From: Pseudomonas koreensis
GTDB taxonomy: Bacteria > Pseudomonadota > Gammaproteobacteria > Pseudomonadales > Pseudomonadaceae
NCBI RefSeq assembly: GCF_024169245.1
Contig: NZ_JALJWP010000001.1
Location: 2,853,501-2,917,500, forward strand
Direction: 5' to 3'
Length of the DNA stretch: 64,000 nucleotides
Under the pieces are notes generated by a model, which did no database searches, was not told the origin of the DNA, and saw only the letters and a list, made by a program, of their open reading frames with translations. The position numbers and the translations under genes are program-made. Positions 9,140-20,466 of this stretch are shown here, piece by piece. The first letter of the stretch is position 1. Each line of letters begins with the position of its first letter.

Positions 9140-10861
9140 ATGTCGCAGCAATGGCCAGCCACCGAGATCGCCCGGATGATCCTCGCCGGCTTCGACGATT
9201 ACCGCGAGCATTTCCGCCGCATTACCGATGGCGCGCGGGAACGCTTCGAGCAGGCGCGCTGGCAGGAGGCGCAGGCCGCGTCGGCGGCGCGGATCAGCCT
9301 GTATGAGGAAAAGGTTGGCGAAACCGTTGCCCGCCTTCGCGAGTATTTCGACGAAGAAGCCCTGATGAACGTCAGCTGCTGGCCGCTGGTGAAAAGCGCC
9401 TATATCAGTGTTATCGATCTGCGCTTCGACGATGAGCTTTCCGAGACCTGGTACAACTCGATTTTCTGCGGGTTGTTCAGCCACGATCTGATCAGCGACG
9501 GCTGCATGTTCATCCACACCACGCGCCCGAGCCTGCGCCGAGCCCGCGCTGCGCAAACCCGCACGTATAAGCCGCAGGGCCAGTTGTCCGCCATGCTCGC
9601 GAGCATTTTTGCCGATTACCGCTTCAGCGAGGCTTACGCCGATCTGCCCGGCGACTTGCTGCGGCTCGAAGGGCAGTTGCGCGAAAACCTGCCGGACTGG
9701 GTGTGCAAGGACCCGGAGCTGAGCGTCGAGCTGTTTTCCTCGGTGCTCTACCGCAATAAAGGCGCCTACCTGGTCGGGCGCATCTACACCCGCGATGAGC
9801 AATGGCCGCTGGTGATTCCCTTGTTGCACCGCGAAGGTCGCGGCATTCAGATCGACGCGTTGATCACCGACGAAGCCGATGTGTCGATCATCTTCTCGTT
9901 CACCCGTTCGTACTTCATGGTCGATGTGCCGGTGCCGGCGGAGTTCATCGGCTTTCTGCGGCGCATTTTGCCGGGCAAGCACATCGCCGAGCTGTACACC
10001 TCGATCGGCTTCTACAAGCACGGCAAATCCGAGTTCTACCGCGCGCTGATCAATCACCTGGCCAACACTGACGACCAGTTCATCATGGCCCCGGGCGTGC
10101 GCGGCATGGTGATGAGTGTGTTCACCCTGCCGGGTTTCAACACCGTGTTCAAAATCATCAAGGACCGCTTTTCGCCGTCGAAAAACGTCGACCGCGCCAC
10201 GGTGATCGAAAAGTATCGACTGGTGAAAAGCGTTGATCGGGTCGGGCGCATGGCCGATACCCAGGAGTTTGCTGACTTTCGCTTTCCGCTGAGCAAGTTC
10301 GATCCGGCATGTCTGGAGGAATTGCTTGAGGTCGCGCCGTCCACGGTCTCGGTCGAAGGCGAAACCGTGCTGATCCGCCACTGCTGGACCGAGCGGCGGA
10401 TGACCCCGCTCAATCTTTATCTGGAAAATGCCAACGATGCGCAGGTGCGCGAGGCGCTGGAGGATTACGGCCTGGCGATCAAGCAACTGGCGGCGGCAAA
10501 TATCTTTCCCGGCGACATGCTGCTGAAAAACTTCGGCGTCACCCGGCACGGGCGGGTGGTGTTTTACGACTACGACGAAATCTGCTTTCTGACCGAAGCC
10601 AACTTCCGCCACATTCCGGCACCGCGCACGCCGGAGGACGAAATGGCCTCAGAGCCGTGGTACTCGATCGGCCCGCTGGATGTGTTTCCCGAGGAGTTTC
10701 CGCCGTTTCTGTTTGCCGATTCGGGCCAGCGGAAATTGTTCGATCAATTGCATGGCGAGTTGTATGACGCCGATTACTGGAAGAGCTTGCAGGAGGCGAT
10801 TCGGGCGGGGAAGGTGATAGACGTCTTCCCTTATCGGCGCAAGGGCCTTGATAACGAATAA
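9140..10861 (+). CDS. aceK: Isocitrate dehydrogenase kinase/phosphatase
   Basis: At 573 residues this matches AceK in length. The enzyme phosphorylates and dephosphorylates isocitrate dehydrogenase, which switches carbon between the TCA cycle and the glyoxylate shunt during growth on acetate or fatty acids. The ATP-binding segment [17 protein letters not shown] lies near residues 316-332 with the kinase lysine shortly after (KIIKDRF). [23 protein letters not shown] near residue 457 carries the catalytic-loop and DYD-type metal residues. GAGG precedes the ATG at 9140. As is common in Pseudomonas, it is not linked to aceA or aceB here. Confidence 0.96.
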   Translation: MSQQWPATEIARMILAGFDDYREHFRRITDGARERFEQARWQEAQAASAARISLYEEKVGETVARLREYFDEEALMNVSCWPLVKSAYISVIDLRFDDELSETWYNSIFCGLFSHDLISDGCMFIHTTRPSLRRARAAQTRTYKPQGQLSAMLASIFADYRFSEAYADLPGDLLRLEGQLRENLPDWVCKDPELSVELFSSVLYRNKGAYLVGRIYTRDEQWPLVIPLLHREGRGIQIDALITDEADVSIIFSFTRSYFMVDVPVPAEFIGFLRRILPGKHIAELYTSIGFYKHGKSEFYRALINHLANTDDQFIMAPGVRGMVMSVFTLPGFNTVFKIIKDRFSPSKNVDRATVIEKYRLVKSVDRVGRMADTQEFADFRFPLSKFDPACLEELLEVAPSTVSVEGETVLIRHCWTERRMTPLNLYLENANDAQVREALEDYGLAIKQLAAANIFPGDMLLKNFGVTRHGRVVFYDYDEICFLTEANFRHIPAPRTPEDEMASEPWYSIGPLDVFPEEFPPFLFADSGQRKLFDQLHGELYDADYWKSLQEAIRAGKVIDVFPYRRKGLDNE

Positions 10862-10890
10862 CAAGACGCAGCTACAAGCGATCTTTCCCC

Positions 10891-10998
10891 GATCGTTCCC
10901 ATGCTCCGCGTGGGAATGCCTCACCGGACGCTCCGCGTCCGCTTCTGGGACGCAGAGCGTCCCCGGCTGCATTCCCACGCGGAGCGTGGGAACGATCA
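10891..10998. repeat. Palindromic intergenic repeat, GATCGTTCCC family, with half REP
   Basis: Outer arms GATCGTTCCCATGCTCCGCG and its complement enclose inner arms around GGACGCTCCGCGTCC. Sister copies lie at 20354-20455 and 51023-51124. A single arm of the GATCGCAGCCTTCGGCAGC family follows at 11008-11036. Confidence 0.92.
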
Positions 10999-11110
10999 AC
11001 AATCAAAAGATCGCAGCCTTCGGCAGCTCCTACAGGGGAAGCAGGTCAACTGCAGGCAAATCTGCGACAATCCGCCCCCTGCATAAATAGACGACCGAAT
11101 TGCCTACCCG

Positions 11111-15022
<3,912 letters not shown>

Positions 15023-15043
15023 CCTCACGCCTCGCAACGATCT

Positions 15044-15130
15044 TGTAGGAGCTGCCGAAGGCTGCGATCTTTTGATTTTGCTTTTTAAAAGGTCAAGATC
15101 AAAAGATCGCAGCCTTCGGCAGCTCCTACA
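15044..15130. repeat. REP pair, family 2 (GATCGCAGCCTTCGGCAGC type)
   Basis: Long inverted arms at 15044-15075 and about 15098-15130 (TGTAGGAGCTGCCGAAGGC and complement). The same family occurs at 17441-17532, 36761-36820 and 40831-40892. Confidence 0.95.
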
Positions 15131-15166
15131 GGGATCGCGTTGAGCAGGAGAAGGCGCCAAAAGTCC

Positions 15167-15198
15167 GTGTTTATGGCAAACTTCGCCCCCATAAACAC
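15167..15198. promoter_or_regulatory. 10-bp inverted repeat upstream of the KAS III gene
   Basis: GTGTTTATGG at 15167-15176 and CCATAAACAC at 15189-15198 are perfect complements separated by 12 nt. They lie about 145 bp before the ketoacyl synthase start and outside the REP. The symmetry suits an operator for a dimeric repressor; it could instead form an RNA hairpin. No T-run follows, so it is not a terminator. Confidence 0.45.
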
Positions 15199-15343
15199 CG
15201 GTTTCGCGACCCAGAGCCTTCGGCCGTGTCGCGCTGCGGAATAAAACGATGCCAGGTTTGCGTCCCCCGGATGGGAATAGACCCTTTGCGTGTTGGTACG
15301 ACGGTTCCAGCACTTTCTGCCTGAACAGATTAGAGAAACGACC

Positions 15344-16465
15344 ATGCATAATGTCGTCATCAGCGGCACCGGCCTGTACACACCGGCCAACAGCATCTCC
15401 AACGAAGAGCTGGTGCAGTCTTTCAATACCTACGTCGCCCAGTTCAACGCCGATAACGCCGAGGCCATTGCCAGCGGTGAAGTCCAGGCCCTGACCGAAT
15501 CCAGCGCCGCGTTCATCGAAAAAGCCTCGGGCATCAAGAGCCGTTTTGTCATGGACAAGGACGGCATCCTCGATCCGCAACGCATGGCTCCACGCCTGCC
15601 GGAGCGCTCCAACGACGAATGGTCGGTGCTGTGCCAGATGGCCGTCGGCGCCGCTGAGCAAGCCCTGCAACGTGCTGGCAAGACTGCCGCTGACATCGAC
15701 GGCGTTATCGTTGCTTGTTCGAACCTGCAACGCGCTTATCCGGCCATCGCTATCGAAGTCCAGGAAGCGCTGGGCATTCAGGGTTTCGGTTTCGATATGA
15801 ACGTGGCGTGTTCTTCGGCCACCTTCGGCATCCAGGCCGCCGCCAACAGCGTGCAACTGGGCCAGGCGCGGGCGATCCTGATGGTCAACCCGGAGGTCTG
15901 CACCGGGCACCTGAACTTCCGTGATCGCGACAGCCACTTCATCTTCGGCGATGCCGCGACTGCGGTGATCATCGAACGCGCGGATCTGGCGACCTCGCCG
16001 TACCAGTTCGACGTGGTCAGCACCAAATTGCTGACCAAGTTCTCCAACAATATCCGCAACAATTTCGGCTTCCTCAACCGTGCGGCGGAAGAGGGCATCG
16101 GCGCGCGCGACAAGCTGTTCGTGCAGGAAGGCCGCAAGGTGTTCAAGGATGTCTGCCCGATGGTTGCCGAGCTGATCGGCGAGCACCTGGAAGAAAACCA
16201 GCTCAATGTCGGCGACGTGAAACGTTTCTGGCTGCACCAGGCCAACTTGAGCATGAACCACCTGATCGTGCGCAAGCTGCTCGGCCGCGAAGCTACCGAA
16301 GAAGAAGCGCCGGTGATTCTCGACAGCTATGCCAACACCAGCTCGGCCGGTTCGGTCATTGCCTTCCATAAATATCAGGATGATCTGGCTTCGGGTTCGC
16401 TTGCGGTGCTCAGCTCGTTCGGGGCCGGTTACTCGATTGGTAGCGTGTTGCTGCGTAAACGCTGA
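15344..16465 (+). CDS. Beta-ketoacyl-ACP synthase III (PA3286 type)
   Basis: A 373-residue thiolase-fold condensing enzyme. The catalytic triad is visible: C156 in NVACSSATFG, His in FWLHQANLSMNH and Asn in SYANTSSAGS. It is longer than classic FabH and matches, from memory, the P. aeruginosa PA3286 class, reported to condense medium-chain acyl-CoA from beta-oxidation with malonyl-ACP, feeding fatty acid synthesis. The ATG at 15344 follows TAGAGAAAC; an upstream in-frame start at 15290 is unlikely. The ECF sigma factor gene and zinc-finger gene downstream match the PA3286-PA3284 order. An inverted repeat lies in its upstream region. Confidence 0.88.
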   Translation: MHNVVISGTGLYTPANSISNEELVQSFNTYVAQFNADNAEAIASGEVQALTESSAAFIEKASGIKSRFVMDKDGILDPQRMAPRLPERSNDEWSVLCQMAVGAAEQALQRAGKTAADIDGVIVACSNLQRAYPAIAIEVQEALGIQGFGFDMNVACSSATFGIQAAANSVQLGQARAILMVNPEVCTGHLNFRDRDSHFIFGDAATAVIIERADLATSPYQFDVVSTKLLTKFSNNIRNNFGFLNRAAEEGIGARDKLFVQEGRKVFKDVCPMVAELIGEHLEENQLNVGDVKRFWLHQANLSMNHLIVRKLLGREATEEEAPVILDSYANTSSAGSVIAFHKYQDDLASGSLAVLSSFGAGYSIGSVLLRKR

Positions 16466-16633
16466 AACAGGTTAATTTCCCCTTAATCGCGTCGATCTTT
16501 CCTACATTCGAAGCGGCTGAAACGCTGTAATTTTTCGGACATCGCGGCAGGTGCACACCTGCCGCGTTCATTTTCGAAGTCCGGACAAGGGGATTGATGG
16601 ATAGCGGCTGACGACACCCAACTGCTCACGCGC

Positions 16634-17212
16634 TTGCTGGCGGGAGAGCAACAGGCTTTCAAGGAACTGGTCACGACATATCAGAGCGCCATGCGCGCGG
16701 TGGCTTACGCGATTGTCGGCCAGCGCCATGTCGAGGAAGTGGTGCAGGATGCCTGGCTGTCGGTGGTGCGCCATCTGGCCAGCTTCGAAGGCCGTTCCAG
16801 CCTCAAGACCTGGCTGCTGACCATCACCGCCAATTCGGCCAAGAGTCGCTACAAGCTCAATCGTCGGGAGGTCCTGCTCGACGACCTGCCATCGCCTCAC
16901 GGCACCATCGACGACGATCGGTTTTCTTCGAGCGACGGTCACTGGCTGGTCGCGCCTTTTGCCTGGCATCAGGACACCCCCGAAGCGCTGCTCACTGAAA
17001 ACGAACTGCGCGAATGCCTCGAACATACGTTGCTGAGCCTTTCAGAATTGCAGAGCAGTGTCTTGCTGTTGCGCGAACGCCAGGGCCTGGAGCTGGAAGA
17101 AATCTGTAATCTTCTGGAGATCTCGCTCTCCAATGTCCGCGTGCTGCTGCACCGGGCACGTTTGAAGGTCTTTGCGACCGTGGAACATTTTGAGGAGACA
17201 GGAGAATGTTGA
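16634..17212 (+). CDS. ECF-type RNA polymerase sigma factor, start uncertain
   Basis: A sigma-70 region 2 (FKELVTTYQSAMRAVAYAIV, then EEVVQDAWLSVVRHLASFEG) and a region 4 (LSELQSSVLLLRERQGLELEEICNLL, then SNVRVLLHRAR) mark an ECF sigma factor of about 190 residues. The start is a problem. The first in-frame start I see is the TTG at 16634, without a ribosome site, and it cuts into the usual N-terminus. AAGGGG at 16587-16592 points to the ATG at 16597, but that frame stops after four codons (ATG GAT AGC GGC TGA) and lies one frame off. In-frame codons upstream of 16634 read IAADDTQLLTR, which looks like genuine sigma sequence. The downstream zinc-finger gene overlaps its 3' end by 7 nt. Confidence 0.8.
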   Translation: MLAGEQQAFKELVTTYQSAMRAVAYAIVGQRHVEEVVQDAWLSVVRHLASFEGRSSLKTWLLTITANSAKSRYKLNRREVLLDDLPSPHGTIDDDRFSSSDGHWLVAPFAWHQDTPEALLTENELRECLEHTLLSLSELQSSVLLLRERQGLELEEICNLLEISLSNVRVLLHRARLKVFATVEHFEETGEC

Positions 17213-17445
17213 CCTGCAAGGAGCAAGTGGCACGATCCAGCGATTATCTCGACGGCCAACTGAGCTTTCGCGAGACGCTGATGGTGCGTCATCACCTGTT
17301 GTTCTGCCCCAACTGCCGGCGTTTCATGCGGCAGATGCGCGTGATGCAGGCAACCCTGAAGGCGATGCCGGAACAAGCGGACGAGAACGTCGATGCCTTG
17401 GCTGAACGCCTGGCCGAGCAACGACGAAAAGACAACCCCCTGTAG
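17206..17445 (+). CDS. Zinc-finger anti-sigma-like protein (zf-HC2)
   Basis: A 79-residue protein with the HC2 zinc-binding layout: C4 in MLTCKEQ, then H29/H30 and CPNC (C34, C37) in HHLLFCPNCRRF. There is no membrane segment, so it would be a soluble anti-sigma factor. It overlaps the sigma gene by 7 nt, and such pairs are normally cotranslated. Its last codons and stop (CCC CTG TAG) fall at the edge of a REP element that starts at 17441, so the repeat supplies the stop codon. Anti-sigma activity is an inference from context. Confidence 0.82.
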   Translation: MLTCKEQVARSSDYLDGQLSFRETLMVRHHLLFCPNCRRFMRQMRVMQATLKAMPEQADENVDALAERLAEQRRKDNPL

Positions 17446-17532
17446 GAGCTGTCGAGTGCAACGAGGCTGCGATCTTTTGATCTTGTTTTCAGGATCAAGA
17501 TCAAAAGATCGCAGCCTTCGGCAGCTCCTACA
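17441..17532. repeat. REP pair, family 2, overlapping a gene end
   Basis: Arms TGTAGGAGCTGTCGAGTGCA (imperfect) and GATCGCAGCCTTCGGCAGC with complement. Its first bases provide the TAG stop of the zinc-finger gene. Confidence 0.93.
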
Positions 17533-17558
17533 GGGGGTTTTGCATCCTGCAGACGTAA

Positions 17559-17620
17559 CCCGGTGCGGTTGAACGAACGGAGGATGGGGATCGTCCCGCC
17601 CGCACCGGGCTATCGCTTTT
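17559..17620 (+). terminator. Terminator-like hairpin
   Basis: CCCGGTGCGG at 17559-17568 pairs with CCGCACCGGG at 17600-17609 around a 31-nt loop, followed by CTATCGCTTTTTT. It would end rightward transcription from the sigma operon just before the convergent porin gene. Confidence 0.7.
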
Positions 17621-18943
17621 TTAGAACTTCGCTTCAGCATCCAACTGCAGGGTGTTGGCGTCTGCATCGCGCTGGCCACGGCTGGCGAAGTCGGCCTTGG
17701 TCAGGAAGTACGTGGCGCCGACGGCGAAGTTCTTGTCGATGTCGTAACCGACCTTGAACTTGTGCCCGCGCGAACCGGTGGTGCCGTTGGCAAAGTCGGA
17801 GTCGGTGAAGGCGCCGACCACGGCGTTGCGCTGCACGTCGCGATAGTTGTAGTCGAGGTTGAAGCCGAAGACTTTCGACTTGGCACCGAGCAGCCACGCG
17901 GTGTCCTGATCGGTCACGGCGTCGTTGTTCTTCACGTACTGGCCGTAGAACGACAGCGGCATTGGCAGGCCGCCGATGTCGATCTGGCTGAACCCTTCAT
18001 ACAGACGGAACTCGTTGTTGGCCGAGTTGCCGTTGACTGCCAGCGCGCACGGGGTCGAGGTGCCGGTGCAGCGGCTGTCTTCATCGTTCTGATAGGCGTA
18101 GACGCTGCCGCCGACGGTCATCTTCAGGTTGTCGGTGATGTTGAAGCGGCTGCCCAACTGGCCAGCGGTCAGGCGCAGGTCGTGGCGGAATTGCACGCCG
18201 TCGCCGTCCACGTTGTCCTTGAGGTTGTAGTTACCCAGGCTGCCGAACAGCTCGGCGCTGCTGCCCAACGGGTATTTGTAGGTGACGGCCAGACCTTCGG
18301 GGTTGATGTCGCTGTCCCAGATCACGTCGCCCATGCTCACCCACGGTTGCAGCATCTTGCCGCCGATCACGTGCAGGTTCTTGATCTGATCAGGGTGATA
18401 GTCGATGTAGCCGAGGTCGAGCCAGATCTGCTTCTTGTCGAAGTAGTTGTCCTGATCCTGGTTGGTCGAGCGCGCGTCGTCACCGCCGCCGGTGGCGATG
18501 CGGATGCCGGTGTCGACTTGCGGGTTGATCTCGGTGTAGGCGCCCAGACGCGCACGGATGCGCTGGCGATCCTTGTCGCGGCCGCCGTTGTTCGGCTCGC
18601 CGTCGATCTTGATGGTTTCCTGGCGAATGCGTACGTCACCCTTGAATTGGGTCTTGGCCGCCCAGGCCAGTTTCTGATCGAACACACTCTGTTCGTTGGT
18701 CTTCTTCGCAACCGCCGCCACTTGTTCGTTGGTTTCCTGCTGCGCCTGCCGGGCGATTTGCTGTTCCTTCTGATCCTTGGCCAGTTCTGTTTGCAGCTCG
18801 ATGTACTGCGCCTGGGAAATCGACCCGTTGGCCTTGAGCATGTCGAGCAGTTTGGCGTCGACTGCAGCACTGGCCGGGACGCTCATGGCCAGCAACAAGC
18901 CGCCGCACAGGGCCGCTGCAGTTTTCGTGGAAGCAAGACGCAT
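17621..18943 (-). CDS. Putative outer membrane porin
   Basis: A 440-residue protein with a signal peptide ending at about SVPASA, a coiled-coil-like segment (residues about 30-90, rich in Q, E and K), and then a beta-barrel-type sequence with alternating aromatic residues, ending in QLDAEAKF with C-terminal phenylalanine. This fits the Porin_5/putative porin family of Pseudomonas. GGAG lies 5 nt before the ATG at 18943; an upstream in-frame start at 18988 is unlikely. The solute is unknown. It is convergent with the sigma operon and divergent from the FemAB-like gene. Confidence 0.85.
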   Translation of the reverse strand: MRLASTKTAAALCGGLLLAMSVPASAAVDAKLLDMLKANGSISQAQYIELQTELAKDQKEQQIARQAQQETNEQVAAVAKKTNEQSVFDQKLAWAAKTQFKGDVRIRQETIKIDGEPNNGGRDKDRQRIRARLGAYTEINPQVDTGIRIATGGGDDARSTNQDQDNYFDKKQIWLDLGYIDYHPDQIKNLHVIGGKMLQPWVSMGDVIWDSDINPEGLAVTYKYPLGSSAELFGSLGNYNLKDNVDGDGVQFRHDLRLTAGQLGSRFNITDNLKMTVGGSVYAYQNDEDSRCTGTSTPCALAVNGNSANNEFRLYEGFSQIDIGGLPMPLSFYGQYVKNNDAVTDQDTAWLLGAKSKVFGFNLDYNYRDVQRNAVVGAFTDSDFANGTTGSRGHKFKVGYDIDKNFAVGATYFLTKADFASRGQRDADANTLQLDAEAKF

Positions 18944-19224
18944 AGCAATCTCCGAAGATGAAGGGGATGGCTGAACCATCCTGGGCACAACCGGCCTGAA
19001 GGCCGGAAAACTGTGTCCGGGTTAGAACCCGGCGCTCTAAAAACAGGCGTCAGTATCGCGATGGTTTATGACAGAGCGGTGGCACGGTGATGGCAGGTTG
19101 ATGACGATACGTATCAGGCGTGAACTATCGAGTTAGAGCGCTGTCGGCCGATTGAGCGTGTGCAACCGGGTCGCGATCAGCGATACTCGCCGGGCTTTGT
19201 CGCCAAGCTGTGGAGTGCCAGTGA

Positions 19225-20349
19225 ATGCCGTTGCAACGCCTGCAAAACCTGTCAGAAATCGCCCCGGCAAGCTGGGATGCGCTGGTGCCGGACAATCAGC
19301 CGTTCCTGCGCCACGCCTTCCTCAGCGCCTTGGAAGACAGCGGCAGTGTTGGTCCGCATTCAGGCTGGCAGCCCGAACATTTACTGCACATCGAAGATGA
19401 TCGACTGATCGCCGCACTGCCCAGTTATCGCAAGTGGCATTCCTACGGCGAGTACGTGTTCGATCACGGCTGGGCCGATGCCTGTGCGCGGGCCGGCATC
19501 GATTACTACCCCAAGCTTTTAACGGCTGTGCCATTCAGTCCGGTGAGCGGCCCGCGCCTGCTGGCGGCCAGTGTCGAAGACGGTTTTGAACTGCTCAAGA
19601 GTCTGCCCGGCTACCTGGAAATCGAAGGGCTTTCCAGCGCGCACATCAATTTCACCGACCCGTTCACTGACGCGGCGATGGCCGAGCAACCGGGCTGGCT
19701 GCAGCGCATCGGCTGTCAATATCATTGGCAGAACCGTGATTACCGCGACTTTCAGGATTTCCTCGACGCCCTCAGTTCACGCAAGCGCAAGCAGATGCGC
19801 AAGGAACGCGAGCAGGTGGCAGGGCAGGGCTTCGAATTTGAATGGCTGAAAGGACCCGAGCTGGACGAGGCGCAGTGGGATTTCGTTTACGCCTGCTACG
19901 CCAACACCTATGCAGTGCGGCGACAGGCGCCGTACCTGACGCGCGAATTCTTCAGCCTGCTGGCCGAACGCATGCCTGAGGCGATTCGCGTGGTCTTGGC
20001 CAAACAGGGATCACGGCCGGTGGCAATGGCCTTCAGCCTGGTCGGTGGTGACAGTTTCTATGGACGTTATTGGGGCTGCCTGGCCGAGTTTGATCGGCTG
20101 CATTTCGAGACGTGTTTCTATCAGGGCATGGATTACGCGATTGCCCACGGCATCCAGCGTTTCGATGCCGGGGCGCAGGGCGAGCACAAATTGATTCGCG
20201 GCTTCGAACCGGTGATCACCCATTCCTGGCATTACCTGCGCCATCCAGGGTTGAAAGCGGCGGTGAAGGATTTTCTCCAGCAAGAGCGCGCCGGCGTTCT
20301 GGCGTATGCCGAAGAAGCAAGAACGGCGTTGCCCTATCGCCAGACCTGA
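19225..20349 (+). CDS. FemAB-like GNAT protein (PF04339 type)
   Basis: A 374-residue cytoplasmic protein in the style of the FemAB-like peptidoglycan biosynthesis-related family (formerly DUF482), which has two GNAT folds. Visible landmarks are RKRKQMRKEREQVAGQG near residue 190, SRPVAMAFSLVGGDSFYGRYWG near residue 261 and FDAGAQGEHKLIRGFEPV near residue 313. The reaction is not established for this family; transfer of an amino acid or acyl group is the usual guess. GGAG lies about 9 nt before the ATG at 19225. A palindromic repeat follows immediately. Confidence 0.82.
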   Translation: MPLQRLQNLSEIAPASWDALVPDNQPFLRHAFLSALEDSGSVGPHSGWQPEHLLHIEDDRLIAALPSYRKWHSYGEYVFDHGWADACARAGIDYYPKLLTAVPFSPVSGPRLLAASVEDGFELLKSLPGYLEIEGLSSAHINFTDPFTDAAMAEQPGWLQRIGCQYHWQNRDYRDFQDFLDALSSRKRKQMRKEREQVAGQGFEFEWLKGPELDEAQWDFVYACYANTYAVRRQAPYLTREFFSLLAERMPEAIRVVLAKQGSRPVAMAFSLVGGDSFYGRYWGCLAEFDRLHFETCFYQGMDYAIAHGIQRFDAGAQGEHKLIRGFEPVITHSWHYLRHPGLKAAVKDFLQQERAGVLAYAEEARTALPYRQT

Positions 20350-20353
20350 CCAT

Positions 20354-20455
20354 GATCGTTCCCACGCTCTGCGTGGGAATGCAGGCCGTGACGCTCCGCG
20401 TCACTGGACGCGGAGCGTCCCTTGAGGCATTCCCACGCGGAGCGTGGGAACGATC
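20354..20455. repeat. Palindromic intergenic repeat, GATCGTTCCC family
   Basis: Outer arms GATCGTTCCCACGCTCTGCG and complement, inner arms around TGACGCTCCGCGTCA. It lies between two convergent genes. Confidence 0.93.
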
Positions 20456-20466
20456 ATATCGCGCGA

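Noticed and set aside
16597..16612. prfB-like programmed frameshift at UGAC in the sigma factor gene
   Set aside because: The UGAC context matches prfB, but the ribosome-site spacing and the GGC slippery codon do not; a sequence difference is simpler. Kept only as an option in the finding.
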